Assembly (NCBI RefSeq): GCF_008705135.1
Contig: NZ_CP023694.1
Coordinates: 4,693,001 to 4,757,000, forward strand
Reading direction: 5' to 3'
Source of the DNA: Streptomyces coeruleorubidus
Lineage (GTDB): Bacteria; Actinomycetota; Actinomycetes; Streptomycetales; Streptomycetaceae
DNA length: 64,000 bases
Shown: one piece after another, positions 43,266 to 52,940 of the stretch
Layout: every line of letters begins with the position of its first letter
Position numbering within the stretch: position 1 is the first letter of the stretch
Notes under the pieces: generated by a model
Database searches by the model: none
Told to the model about the DNA's origin: nothing
Seen by the model: the letters and a program-made list of their open reading frames with translations, nothing else
Program-made: the position numbers and the translations under genes

Positions 43266-43775
43266 GTGACTACTCCGCCGCCCCAGGGCAACCCGTTCGC
43301 GCAGGGCCAGCCCGCGGGTCAGCCCCAGGCTCCGTACCCACCGCAGGGGGGCTACCCCCAGCAGCCCGGCCAGCCTGGCTTCCCGCCGCAGGGTGCGGCT
43401 CCGTACGCGCCGGTTCCGCCGCAGCCGACCGGCCGCAAGCTCAGCTTCAAGACCATCAAGAACATCGCCATCGTCATCGCGGTGGCGAGCATCGCCATCG
43501 GCGGCTACATAGCCAGCCGGGACGACGCCAAGACGGCGGCCGTCGGCGACTGCATGCACCGTGGCAGCACCAACGACAACAACCCGGACCTCGAGGTCGT
43601 CGAGTGCAGCGACGCGAAGGCTCAGTTCGAGGTGCTGGCCAAGATCGAGGGCAAGTTCCTCACGGACACCCTGGCCTCCAGCAAGTGCGAGGCGGAAGCC
43701 AAGGGCTTTCAGTACGTGTACACCGAGAGCGGTGACGGCAAGGACTTCCTGCTCTGCCTGAAGGACAAGAAGTAA
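43266..43775 (+). CDS. Single-pass exported protein with Pro/Gln-rich cytosolic start (LppU-like)
   Basis: 169 residues: a Pro/Gly/Gln-rich cytosolic tract (~1-60), one membrane helix (NIAIVIAVASIAIGGYIA), then an extracytoplasmic domain with four cysteines (GDCMHRG, VVECSDA, SSKCEAE, LLCLKDKK) likely forming two disulfides. Similar to actinobacterial LppU-type proteins of unknown function. GTG at 43266 after AGGGGG. Confidence 0.75.
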   Translation: MTTPPPQGNPFAQGQPAGQPQAPYPPQGGYPQQPGQPGFPPQGAAPYAPVPPQPTGRKLSFKTIKNIAIVIAVASIAIGGYIASRDDAKTAAVGDCMHRGSTNDNNPDLEVVECSDAKAQFEVLAKIEGKFLTDTLASSKCEAEAKGFQYVYTESGDGKDFLLCLKDKK

Positions 43776-43787
43776 GGCAGGACACAG

Positions 43788-43823
43788 CGAGGGGCGGTGT
43801 TTCACGTGAAACACCGCCCCTCG
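43788..43823. terminator. Perfect 36-bp palindrome: terminator plus parS
   Basis: Arms CGAGGGGCGGTGTTTCAC and GTGAAACACCGCCCCTCG are exact reverse complements with no spacer; parS is at the centre. Just after the stop of the upstream gene, in a convergent gap. Confidence 0.85.
43799..43812. promoter_or_regulatory. parS site, perfect
   Basis: Central 14 bp of the 36-bp palindrome. Confidence 0.93.
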
Positions 43824-43831
43824 ATCCGCCT

Positions 43832-43863
43832 CGGGGGCATGTTTCACGTGAAACATGCCCCCG
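43832..43863. terminator. Perfect 32-bp palindrome: terminator plus parS
   Basis: Arms CGGGGGCATGTTTCAC / GTGAAACATGCCCCCG, no spacer, parS at the centre, 11 nt from the convergent pcnA stop. Confidence 0.85.
43841..43854. promoter_or_regulatory. parS site, perfect
   Basis: Central 14 bp of the 32-bp palindrome, exactly 42 bp from the previous copy. Confidence 0.93.
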
Positions 43864-43874
43864 GTTTCACAGCC

Positions 43875-45344
43875 TCAGCCTTCCTGCCCGGCCCACCACT
43901 CCTTGAGCGCGGCCACCGCGGAATCGTGCTCCATCGGCCCGTTCTCCAGGCGCAGCTCCAGCATGTGCTTGTACGCGCGGCCGATGACCGGACCGGGTCC
44001 GACACCGAGGATTTCCATGATCTGGTTGCCGTCGAGGTCGGGGCGGATCGAGTCCAGCTCCTCCTGCTCCTGAAGCTTGGCGATCCGCTCCTCCAGACCG
44101 TCGTACGCACGCGACAGGGCCGCCGCCTTGCGCTTGTTGCGTGTAGTGCAGTCCGAGCGGGTCAGCTTGTGGAGGCGGTCGAGGAGCGGGCCGGCGTCAC
44201 GGACGTAGCGGCGGACCGCCGAGTCCGTCCACTCGCCGGTGCCGTAGCCGTGGAAGCGCAGGTGGAGTTCGACCAGACGTGAGACGTCCTTCACCAGCTC
44301 GTTGGAGTATTTCAGCGCCGTCATGCGCTTCTTGGTCATCTTCGCCCCGACCACCTCGTGGTGGTGGAACGAGACCCGGCCGTCCTTCTCGAAGCGACGC
44401 GTGCGGGGCTTGCCGATGTCATGCAGCAGGGCGGCCAGACGGAGGGTCAAGTCGGGACCGTCGTCCTCCAGCGCCATCGCCTGCTCCAGGACGATCAGCG
44501 TGTGGTCGTAGACATCCTTGTGCCGGTGGTGCTCATCACGCTCCAGGCGCAGGGCCGGCAGCTCGGGCAGCACGCGGTCGGCGAGGCCCGTCTCGACGAG
44601 CAGCGACAGACCCTTGCGCGGGTACGGCGACAGGATCAGCTTGTTCAGCTCGTCCCGCACCCGCTCGGCCGAGACGATCTCGATACGCCCGGACATCTCG
44701 CTCATCGCCGCGACCACCTCAGGGGCGACCTCGAAGTCGAGCTGAGCCGCGAAGCGCGCGGCCCGCATCATCCGCAGCGGATCGTCCGAGAAGGACTCCT
44801 CCGGGGTGCCCGGAGTACGCAGCACACGCGACGCGAGGTCCTCGAGCCCGCCGTGCGGATCGATGAACTCCTTCTCCGGCAGCGCGACGGCCATCGCGTT
44901 CACCGTGAAGTCACGGCGGACGAGGTCCTCCTCGATGGAGTCGCCGTACGACACCTCGGGCTTGCGTGAGGTCCGGTCGTACGCCTCCGACCGGTAGGTG
45001 GTCACCTCGATCTGGAAAGGTCGATCAGCGTCTCCGACGCGGGCGTTCTTCTGCGCTCCGACCGTGCCGAAGGCGATCCCGACCTCCCAGAGGGCGTCCG
45101 CCCACGGGCGCATGATCTTGAGTACGTCTTGGGGGCGGGCGTCGGTCGTGAAGTCCAGGTCATTGCCGAGCCGGCCCAGCAGCGCGTCCCGGACCGAGCC
45201 GCCGACCAGGGCAAGTGAGAACCCGGCCTCCTGGAAGCGACGGGCAAGGTCGTCGGCGACAGGAGCGACCCGCAGCAGTTCACTTACCGCGCGGTTCTGC
45301 ACCTGGCTCAGGGCACTGGGCGTTTCTTCGTTGGCGTTCGGCAC
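43875..45344 (-). CDS. cca: CCA tRNA nucleotidyltransferase / poly(A) polymerase family, HD-domain type
   Basis: 489 residues. The class II nucleotidyltransferase signature LVGGSVRDALLGRLGNDLDFTT is at ~40-62, the RRDFTVNAMA motif follows, and a C-terminal HD domain carries LLHDIGKP. It adds or repairs the CCA end of tRNA; in Streptomyces close relatives have been described as poly(A) polymerases, so either name is possible. GTG at 45344 chosen by comparison with family N-termini (PNANEETPSALSQVQ); no strong ribosome-binding site is visible. Confidence 0.9.
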   Translation of the reverse strand: MPNANEETPSALSQVQNRAVSELLRVAPVADDLARRFQEAGFSLALVGGSVRDALLGRLGNDLDFTTDARPQDVLKIMRPWADALWEVGIAFGTVGAQKNARVGDADRPFQIEVTTYRSEAYDRTSRKPEVSYGDSIEEDLVRRDFTVNAMAVALPEKEFIDPHGGLEDLASRVLRTPGTPEESFSDDPLRMMRAARFAAQLDFEVAPEVVAAMSEMSGRIEIVSAERVRDELNKLILSPYPRKGLSLLVETGLADRVLPELPALRLERDEHHRHKDVYDHTLIVLEQAMALEDDGPDLTLRLAALLHDIGKPRTRRFEKDGRVSFHHHEVVGAKMTKKRMTALKYSNELVKDVSRLVELHLRFHGYGTGEWTDSAVRRYVRDAGPLLDRLHKLTRSDCTTRNKRKAAALSRAYDGLEERIAKLQEQEELDSIRPDLDGNQIMEILGVGPGPVIGRAYKHMLELRLENGPMEHDSAVAALKEWWAGQEG

Positions 45345-45601
45345 AACAGAAGAGGGTACGTGGCCCGGGCGCCCCCGAGCGCCCCCTATTCCGCGTGCAG
45401 ACACGTCCGTCAATACGCGCACAAGGGATGCCCCTGCCCTGTAGACAACCACTATCTGTCATACGGCAACATTCCGGACAGCACGGCGTCGGGCAACGAT
45501 CTTGTGGAACGGACCGCGGCACTTCCCCTCAGCGCGCATCGTTACCATGCGTGGACGCACATTCCGACGACCACTGACGACGACGAGGGACGGGCGAGCG
45601 C

Positions 45602-47998
45602 GTGGCCGAGGCGGCAGACTTCCAGGGGACCAGTGCCTCACCTGCCCGCCGGTGGCTGCGGCGCACCGGGGCGCTGCTCGCCGGTGCGCCCCTGCTGGCC
45701 GGACTCCTCCAGCTGCCCGCCGCGACGCCGGCGGACGCGTCCGGGCAGGAGTCCCCGCAGGCTGCCTCCGGCGCGGGCTCGGTGTCCGTCGCTGTCGACT
45801 CGCTCACCCCCAGCACTCCCAGCGAGGGGGACACGGTGAGCGTGACGGGCACGGTGACCAACAACGGCAAGCAGCCGGTCACCGACGCCCACGTCGACCT
45901 GCGGGTGGGGCCCTCGCTCGACACCCGCTCCTCCATCGACGCCCTCGCCAAGAAGAGCGACGACGTCCAGGGCCCCGCAGGCAAGGCCGTCGGCGGCAAG
46001 TACACCGAGAAGTTCTCCAAGCTCACTCCCGGCGTCGCGGAGCCCTTCAACATCTCCGTACCGGTCGACGAGCTGGACCTCGGCCAGGACGGTGTCTACC
46101 AGCTGGCCGTCGCGCTCTCCGGTGAGACCGCAGCGCAGCCCTGGGACCAGGTTCTCGGCGTCCAGCGCACGTTCCTGCCGTGGCAGCCGGAGGAGGCCGG
46201 CACCAAGACGAAGACCACGTTCCTGTGGCCGCTCGTCTCCGACGTCCACATGACGGCCGAGACGGGGTCGAACGAGCAGCAGACGCCGGTCTTCAGCAAC
46301 GACGACCTCGCCGAGGAGATCTCCCCGGGCGGCCGCCTCGACCAGATGGTGTCGCTGGGCAAAGGTCTCGACGTCACCTGGGTGATCGACCCGGACCTGC
46401 TGGCGTCCGTCGACGCGATGACGAAGAACTACGAGGTCAGGGGCGAGGACGGCGCCACCACCTCCGGCCGCGGCCAGGCGGTCGCCAAGCAGTGGCTCTC
46501 CGAGCTCCAGCAGGCGGTGGCGGGCAAGGAGGTCGTCGCCCTGCCGTTCGGTGATCCGGACCTGGCCTCCCTCGCCCACAACGGCACGACCGTCACGGGC
46601 TCGCTGAGCCACCTCAAGGAGGCCACCGACGCCGTCGACAACACGGTGCCGACGATCCTCCACACGAAACCGTCCACGGACTTCGCGTGGCCCGTGGACG
46701 GCGCCGTCGACCCGTCGATCATGAAGGTCGCGACCTCCGCGGGCGCCGACAAGGTGATCGCCCGCAGCGACAGCCTCCAGGACAATCTGTCGTACACGCC
46801 GTCCGCGGCACGGCCCATCGGCGGCGGCACCACGGCGGTCGTCGCGGACTCCAGGATGTCCACGGCGTTCCAGGGCGACCTGACAAAGGCCTCCGCGTCC
46901 ACGCTCGCCGTGCAGCGCTTCCTGGCGCAGAGCCTGACGCTCGGACTCCAGACCGGCAAGCAGCGCAGCGTCGTCGTCGCACCACAGCGCACCCCCTCCG
47001 TGAACCAGGCGCAGGCGATGGCCGAGGCCCTGGGGACCCTCCAGGGCGGGAACTGGTCCGAGTCGCAGGACCTCACGGCCGCCGCCAAGGCCAAGCCGGA
47101 CCCGGCGGCCAACAGGAAGGTGCCGTCCGCCCGGGCGTATCCCCCTTCGCTGCGCAAGCAGGAGCTGCCGCGAGCCGCCTTCGAGCAGATCGCGAGGACG
47201 CGGGACAACCTCGACAACTTCAAGGTGATCCTCACCGACGAGTCCCGGGTGGTCACCCCCTTCGGTCGGGCCATGAACCGCGAGATGTCCACGTCGTGGC
47301 GAGGCCGCGGCGTCGCGGCCGTGGGATACCGGGACGACGTCGAGTCCTACCTCGACGGGCTGATCGACGGGGTCAAGCTGATCAAGAAGTCGGAGACCAA
47401 GCTCTCCGGCCGCAGCGCGACGATCCCGGTGACCGTCCAGAACAACCTGGTCCAAGGCGTCGAGCACCTGGAGCTGCGGCTCACGTCGCAGAACCCGACG
47501 CGACTCAAGATCGGCGGCAACGCCTACGAGGAGCAGCGGGTCGCCGTGAACGGCGGGCACAGCCAGTCGGTGAAGTTCACCACGTCCGCCAACGCCAACG
47601 GCCGGGCGAAGGTGGAGGCCCAGCTGTACACGGAGGACGGCCGGAAGTACGGCGAGCCCGTCACCTTCGAGGTGAAGGTCACCGAGGTCACCCCCACCGT
47701 GATGCTGGTCATCGGCGGCGGCGTCCTGCTCCTGGTCCTCGCCGGCTTCCGCATGTACACCCAGCGCAAGCGCGCCGCCGCCCGCGACGAGGCCGAGGAC
47801 GCCGCCGGGGAAGCGGACGACGACGTCGACAACCCGGTCGCCGCTTCGCAGAACCCGCAAGCCCCGGGCGACCGTCTCAAGGAGGAGTCCGAAGCCGGCT
47901 CGCGGGCAGACGCCCCGCAGCAGCCGAGTGACCCGGCCCCGGACACCGCAGCGGAAAGCGCCGACCCGTCCGGCACGGGTGAGAGAGTGGACCGTTGA
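45602..47998 (+). CDS. Large exported, C-terminally anchored protein (DUF6049-like)
   Basis: 798 residues. A long signal sequence (RRWLRRTGALLAGAPLLAGLLQLPAATPADA), Ig-like and alpha/beta extracytoplasmic domains without an enzyme motif, a second Ig-like domain (~600-690), a membrane helix near the end (TVMLVIGGGVLLLVLAGFRMYT) and a charged disordered cytosolic tail. It belongs with actinobacterial proteins always found before murJ, so an envelope role is likely but unproven. GTG at 45602. Confidence 0.8.
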   Translation: MAEAADFQGTSASPARRWLRRTGALLAGAPLLAGLLQLPAATPADASGQESPQAASGAGSVSVAVDSLTPSTPSEGDTVSVTGTVTNNGKQPVTDAHVDLRVGPSLDTRSSIDALAKKSDDVQGPAGKAVGGKYTEKFSKLTPGVAEPFNISVPVDELDLGQDGVYQLAVALSGETAAQPWDQVLGVQRTFLPWQPEEAGTKTKTTFLWPLVSDVHMTAETGSNEQQTPVFSNDDLAEEISPGGRLDQMVSLGKGLDVTWVIDPDLLASVDAMTKNYEVRGEDGATTSGRGQAVAKQWLSELQQAVAGKEVVALPFGDPDLASLAHNGTTVTGSLSHLKEATDAVDNTVPTILHTKPSTDFAWPVDGAVDPSIMKVATSAGADKVIARSDSLQDNLSYTPSAARPIGGGTTAVVADSRMSTAFQGDLTKASASTLAVQRFLAQSLTLGLQTGKQRSVVVAPQRTPSVNQAQAMAEALGTLQGGNWSESQDLTAAAKAKPDPAANRKVPSARAYPPSLRKQELPRAAFEQIARTRDNLDNFKVILTDESRVVTPFGRAMNREMSTSWRGRGVAAVGYRDDVESYLDGLIDGVKLIKKSETKLSGRSATIPVTVQNNLVQGVEHLELRLTSQNPTRLKIGGNAYEEQRVAVNGGHSQSVKFTTSANANGRAKVEAQLYTEDGRKYGEPVTFEVKVTEVTPTVMLVIGGGVLLLVLAGFRMYTQRKRAAARDEAEDAAGEADDDVDNPVAASQNPQAPGDRLKEESEAGSRADAPQQPSDPAPDTAAESADPSGTGERVDR

Positions 47999-48041
47999 GA
48001 AGTCGTGGCCGGTGGGCCCGGGACGATGAGGTGGGGTAACC

Positions 48042-50348
48042 ATGAACGCGCCGTACGACGGTGACCACGGCCGTGGCGTGGGCAGCTCGGGCTACCCCGA
48101 GTCGGGCGGGCCCGAGGGCCCGCAGCCCGAGCACGGCCAGGTGCCGCCGCAGCCGCCCGCGGACATGTACCTCCAGGACGCCTACGCCCAGGACCCCTAC
48201 CGGGCACAGGACCTCTCCGCCCAGGACCCGGTCGCCGAGGCTCACTACGACCGCGCCGCGCACCCCCCGCCCCCTCCTGGCACGTACGAGCCGCAGCAGC
48301 AGCTCTACGCCCAGCCGCCGCAGTCGCCGTACGCGCCCGACCCGCGGGTGTGGGCCCAGACGCCCCCGCCGGAGCCGGAGGGCCCGACGCGTCACCTGCC
48401 GTACGGCGACGACGCCCGGACCACCCAGTTCGTGGGCGTGGACGATCTCGTCTCCCAGGCGGGCGAGCCGCGCCAGGAGCCGGACGCTTTCGCGCATCTC
48501 TTCCGGGACCAGCAGCAGGGCAGCGGCCACCCCTCCTACGAGTCGCCCTCGGTCCCCGGCCCGTCCCCGGCCCCGGGCCAGATGGCGCAGGGGCAGTACG
48601 CGGCGCACGGGCAGTACGGGGCGGGCCAGTACCCGGCTCCCGGCGAGACCGTGGCGACGCCGGCGGTGGACGACACCCGCGCGCCGGAGCCCGCGGCCTC
48701 ACCCGCTCCGAAGAAGGGCGGCCGCGCCGCGGGCCTGATGAAGTCCAGCGCCGTGATGGCGGCGGGCACGATGGTCTCCCGCCTCACCGGCTTCATCCGC
48801 TCCGCGCTGATCGTGTCGGCCATCGGCGTCGGTTTCCTCGGTGACACCTTCCAGATCGCCTACCAGCTGCCGACGATGCTCTACATCCTCACGGTCGGTG
48901 GCGGTCTCAACTCCGTCTTCGTTCCGCAGCTGGTCCGCGCCATGAAGGAGGACGAGGACGGCGGCGAGGCGTACGCCAACCGCCTGCTGACCCTCGTCAT
49001 GGTGGCGCTCGGGGCACTCACCGCGCTGGGGATCTTCGGCGCGCCGCTCCTGATCCGCATGATGTCCCCCTCGATCGCCAGCGACCCCGCGGCGAACCAG
49101 GTCGCCATCACCTTCGCCCAGTACTTCCTGCCCTCGATCTTCTTCATGGGCGTCCACGTGGTGATGGGCCAGATCCTCAACGCCCGCGGGAAGTTCGGCG
49201 CGATGATGTGGACCCCGGTCCTGAACAACATCGTCATCATCGCGACGCTGGGCATGTTCATCTACGTCTACGGCACCGCCGCCGACTCCCAGATGAATGT
49301 CACGAGCATCCCGCCAGAGGGCCAGCGCCTCCTCGGCGTCGGTGTCCTCCTCGGCCTCGTGGTCCAGGCGCTGGCGATGATCCCCTACCTGCGCGAGACC
49401 GGCTTCCGGCTGCGGCTGCGCTTCGACTGGAAGGGCCAGGGCCTCGGCAAGGCCGTCACGCTCGCCAAGTGGACGGTCCTGTTCGTCCTGGCCAACCAGG
49501 CGGGCGCCATGGTCGTCGTCTGGCTGTCCACCGCGGCGGGCAAGGCCTCGGACGTCGACGGCACCGGCTTCTCCGCCTATGCCAACGCACAGCTGATCTG
49601 GGGCCTGCCGCAGGCCATCATCACGGTCTCCCTCATGGCCGCCCTGCTGCCGCGTCTGTCGCGCTCGGCGGCCGAGGGCGACGGCGGCGCCGTGCGCGAC
49701 GACATCTCCCAGGGCCTGCGCAACACGGCGGTCGCCATCGTGCCGATCGCGTTCGGTTTCCTCTCGCTCGGCATCCCCATGTGCACGCTGATGTTCGGCT
49801 CCTCGGGCACCAGCGAGGCCACCAACATGGGCTTCATGCTGATGGCGTTCGGTCTCGGTCTGATTCCGTACTCCGTGCAGTACGTCGTCCTGCGCGCCTT
49901 CTACGCCTACGAGGACACTCGAACTCCCTTCTACAACACGGTCATCGTGGCCGCCGTCAACGCGGGTGCCTCGGCGGTCTGCTACTTCGTCATGCCGTCG
50001 CGCTGGGCCGTGGTCGGCATGGCCGCCTCGTACGGCCTGGCCTACGCGATCGGCGTCGGCGTCGCCTGGCGCCGGCTGCGCAAGCGGCTGGGCGGGGAAC
50101 TCGACGGCGCCCGTGTTCTGCGGACTTACGCCCGGCTGTGCATCGCGTCGGTCCCGGCGGCCCTGCTCAGCGGCGCGGCCTGCTACGGCATCGGCCGCAC
50201 GCTCGGTCAGGGCGTCGTGGGCTCGCTCGCCGCGGTGCTGACGGGTGGTGCCGTTCTGCTCGTGATCTTCTTCGTCGCCGCCCGGCGCATGCGCATCGAG
50301 GAACTCAACTCGCTGGTCGGCATGGTCCGCGGACGGCTGGGACGCTGA
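48042..50348 (+). CDS. murJ: Lipid II flippase MurJ (MviN)
   Basis: 768 residues. A Pro/Gln/Tyr-rich disordered cytosolic extension (~1-230) precedes a MurJ core of about 14 helices: AGTMVSRLTGFIRSALIVSAIG, QIAYQLPTMLYILTVGGGLNSVFVPQL, and so on to the end. MurJ flips the peptidoglycan precursor lipid II outward. It begins 43 nt after the DUF6049-like gene and is followed by a pseudokinase gene; in mycobacteria the equivalent MurJ and pseudokinase are one fused polypeptide (MviN). Confidence 0.95.
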   Translation: MNAPYDGDHGRGVGSSGYPESGGPEGPQPEHGQVPPQPPADMYLQDAYAQDPYRAQDLSAQDPVAEAHYDRAAHPPPPPGTYEPQQQLYAQPPQSPYAPDPRVWAQTPPPEPEGPTRHLPYGDDARTTQFVGVDDLVSQAGEPRQEPDAFAHLFRDQQQGSGHPSYESPSVPGPSPAPGQMAQGQYAAHGQYGAGQYPAPGETVATPAVDDTRAPEPAASPAPKKGGRAAGLMKSSAVMAAGTMVSRLTGFIRSALIVSAIGVGFLGDTFQIAYQLPTMLYILTVGGGLNSVFVPQLVRAMKEDEDGGEAYANRLLTLVMVALGALTALGIFGAPLLIRMMSPSIASDPAANQVAITFAQYFLPSIFFMGVHVVMGQILNARGKFGAMMWTPVLNNIVIIATLGMFIYVYGTAADSQMNVTSIPPEGQRLLGVGVLLGLVVQALAMIPYLRETGFRLRLRFDWKGQGLGKAVTLAKWTVLFVLANQAGAMVVVWLSTAAGKASDVDGTGFSAYANAQLIWGLPQAIITVSLMAALLPRLSRSAAEGDGGAVRDDISQGLRNTAVAIVPIAFGFLSLGIPMCTLMFGSSGTSEATNMGFMLMAFGLGLIPYSVQYVVLRAFYAYEDTRTPFYNTVIVAAVNAGASAVCYFVMPSRWAVVGMAASYGLAYAIGVGVAWRRLRKRLGGELDGARVLRTYARLCIASVPAALLSGAACYGIGRTLGQGVVGSLAAVLTGGAVLLVIFFVAARRMRIEELNSLVGMVRGRLGR

Positions 50349-50489
50349 GTCGGGGGGGTAGGCGCACAACCATCGTCAGCCACCGCGTGTCGTGCATAGC
50401 GGCGGACTGTGGGCACAATTGGTTTCGGCGTCGGACGGCGTACAACGGATGCCGGGCGGCGCGCAATGGATGGGGAGGCAGGAACGACG

Positions 50490-52187
50490 GTGGCGGAACG
50501 GAGTACGGCTGCCGTCGACGTGGCAGACAACAGCGACGAGGCGTCGCTGACCGCGCAGGCGGACCAGTCCACGGCCGACGGGGTGGCCAAGAACCGGGAG
50601 CGGGACACGGACAGCGACGAGGTACAGGAGAGCACCCGGACCGACGGTTCCGGGAAGACCTCGCCGCCTGAACTGCACAGTGGTCACAAACTCGCCAGAC
50701 GCTACCGCCTCGAGGAGTGCGTCACCCGTCTGGACGGTTTCAGCAGTTGGCGTGCCGTGGACGAGAAGCTCCGCCGTGCCGTCGGCGTGCACATTCTGCC
50801 CGCGGATCACTCACGAGCCCGGTCTGTCCTGGCCGCCGCCCGCTCCTCCGCCCTCCTGGGCGACCCACGCTTCGTCCAGGTGCTGGACGCGGTGGAGGAG
50901 AACGACCTCGTTTACGTCGTCCACGAGTGGCTTCCGGACGCGACGGAACTGACCACGCTCCTCGCCTCCGGGCCGCTGGAGCCGTACGACGCCTACCAGA
51001 TGGTCAGCCAGGTCTCCTCCGCCATGGCCGCCGCCCATCGCGAGGGTCTGGCCCATCTGCGGCTGAACCCCAACGCCGTCCTGCGCGCCTCGACCGGCCA
51101 GTGGCGCATCCGCGGACTCGCGGTGAACGCCGCGCTGCGGGGCGTCGCGTCCGACACCCCCCAGCGCACGGACACCGAGGCCATCGGCGCCCTGCTGTAC
51201 GCGGCGCTCACCCAGCGCTGGCCGTACGAGAGCGACGCCTACGGGCTGTCCGGCCTGCCGAAGGACATCGGCCTGATCGCGCCCGACCAGGTGCGTGCCG
51301 GTGTGCACCGCGGTCTCTCCGAACTCTCCATGCGCGCGCTCGTCAACGACGGCGCCACCGCCTCCCGGCACGAGTCGCCGTGCACCACGCCGGAGGAGCT
51401 GGTGAAGGCGATCGGCGAGATGCCCCGCATCCGCCCGCCGGAGCCGGCGTTCACCGCCCCGCCCGAGTACCAGCGCACGTCGTACCAGCAGGGCACGTAC
51501 GGCCGCCAGGGCACGCACCCCGGTACCACCCAGCCGGTCCCGACCCCGCCGCCCCCGTTGCAGAGCCGCACAGGCAAGGCCCTGAAGTGGGCCGTGTCCG
51601 CGCTCCTGATCGCCGCGCTGGGCCTCGGCAGCTGGCAGCTCGCGGACGCGCTCATGGACCAAGGGGGCAAGAACGAGGACCCGGGCCAGACGCAGACGAA
51701 CGACGGGAACGACAAGAGTCCCAAGAAGCCGGCGAGCGGCAAGCCCATCACCATCAGCGGTGCCCACGACTTCGACCCCTTCGGCGATCAGACCGAGAAG
51801 CCGTCCGACATAGGGAAGGTCTACGACAACAGCACCGCCACCTACTGGCAGACGGACTTCTACCTCAGCGCGGACTTCGGGCGCCTGAAGCCGGGCGTCG
51901 GCATAATCCTCGATCTCGGCAAGACCCAGCAGGTCGGGAAGGTGACGGTCACCTTCGTGGGCGAAACCTCTGTCGAGCTCCGCAGCGCGAGCGCGGACGC
52001 CGGTTCGGAGCCGACGTCGTTCGACGCCTACACCAAGGTCGCCGAGGGCACCGGAACGACGGTAGAGCTCAAGCCCGGCAAGTCCCTCAAGAGCCGCTAT
52101 CTCCTGGTGTGGCTGACCGATCTGCCCATACAGCCAGACGACGGCAAGTGGCGCGGCAGGGTCGCGGACATCAAGGTGACCAGCTGA
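50490..52187 (+). CDS. Membrane pseudokinase (mycobacterial MviN kinase-half homologue)
   Basis: 565 residues. A disordered start (~1-65), then a protein-kinase fold (~70-310) lacking catalytic residues: the VAIK lysine segment reads VGVHILP, the HRD loop reads HREGLAHLRLNPNAVLR, and no DFG is seen. Then a Pro-rich linker, one membrane helix (ALKWAVSALLIAALGLGSWQL) and an extracytoplasmic discoidin-like domain (~440-565, ISGAHDFDPFGDQTEKPSDIG). It probably regulates MurJ by protein binding. GTG at 50490 (AGGAACGACG upstream); an in-frame ATG lies at 50466. Confidence 0.85.
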   Translation: MAERSTAAVDVADNSDEASLTAQADQSTADGVAKNRERDTDSDEVQESTRTDGSGKTSPPELHSGHKLARRYRLEECVTRLDGFSSWRAVDEKLRRAVGVHILPADHSRARSVLAAARSSALLGDPRFVQVLDAVEENDLVYVVHEWLPDATELTTLLASGPLEPYDAYQMVSQVSSAMAAAHREGLAHLRLNPNAVLRASTGQWRIRGLAVNAALRGVASDTPQRTDTEAIGALLYAALTQRWPYESDAYGLSGLPKDIGLIAPDQVRAGVHRGLSELSMRALVNDGATASRHESPCTTPEELVKAIGEMPRIRPPEPAFTAPPEYQRTSYQQGTYGRQGTHPGTTQPVPTPPPPLQSRTGKALKWAVSALLIAALGLGSWQLADALMDQGGKNEDPGQTQTNDGNDKSPKKPASGKPITISGAHDFDPFGDQTEKPSDIGKVYDNSTATYWQTDFYLSADFGRLKPGVGIILDLGKTQQVGKVTVTFVGETSVELRSASADAGSEPTSFDAYTKVAEGTGTTVELKPGKSLKSRYLLVWLTDLPIQPDDGKWRGRVADIKVTS

Positions 52188-52214
52188 CGGCATCTGCCTC
52201 GAGGAAGGAGGCCG

Positions 52215-52940
52215 ATGGCAGACGGCACCGGGTATGACGGAGTGAGTGATCAGGACCTGCTCGCCCGCCACGTGGAAGGCGACCCCGACGCCTTCGGTGA
52301 GATCGTGCGGCGGCACCGCGATCGCCTCTGGGCCGTCGCCCTGCGGACGCTGGGAGACCGCGAGGAGGCCGCTGACGCGGTGCAGGACGCCCTCGTCTCC
52401 GCCTACCGGGCCGCCCACACCTTCCGGGGCCAGTCCGCCGTCACGACCTGGCTGCACAGGATCACGGTGAATGCCTGTCTGGACCGCGCCCGCAAGGTCG
52501 CCTCCCGGAAGACCTCTCCCGTCGACGACACCGAGCGCCTGGAGCAGCTGCTGGAGCCGCACGAGTCGGCTTCGGCGCCCGCCGAGCGCAACGATCTCCA
52601 CCGGCAGCTCATCGAAGCCCTGGGGACCCTGCCGGCCGACCAGCGGGCGGCGCTCGTCCTGGTGGACATGCAGGGCTACCCGGTCGCGGAGGCGGCCCGC
52701 ATCCTCGACGTGCCGACCGGCACAGTGAAGAGCCGATGTGCGCGCGGCAGAGCCAGACTCCTGCCGCTGCTCACCCATCTGCGGCCTGACAGCAACGGTG
52801 AGAGCAAGAAGCCGGGCGGGGAACGGAACCGGACGCAGGGGCCGGCCGTCCCACCCGCAGCGGGACCGCGCCAAGCGGAACCACCGGACACAGGACCGAG
52901 CGACCCAGCGGCAGTGAAGGGCGGAGGTGGACGAGCGTGA
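52215..52940 (+). CDS. sigM: ECF sigma factor SigM
   Basis: 241 residues. Region 2 (DAFGEIVRRHRDRLWAVALRTLGDREEAADAVQDALVSAYRAAHTFRG) and region 4 (LPADQRAALVLVDMQGYPVAEAARILDVPTGTVKSRCARGRARL) are complete; the last ~55 residues are a disordered tail. ATG at 52215 after AAGGAGG. Its end overlaps the anti-sigma gene by 4 bp (GTGA). Name from the conserved Streptomyces order sigM-rsmA-trxB-trxA. Confidence 0.93.
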   Translation: MADGTGYDGVSDQDLLARHVEGDPDAFGEIVRRHRDRLWAVALRTLGDREEAADAVQDALVSAYRAAHTFRGQSAVTTWLHRITVNACLDRARKVASRKTSPVDDTERLEQLLEPHESASAPAERNDLHRQLIEALGTLPADQRAALVLVDMQGYPVAEAARILDVPTGTVKSRCARGRARLLPLLTHLRPDSNGESKKPGGERNRTQGPAVPPAAGPRQAEPPDTGPSDPAAVKGGGGRA

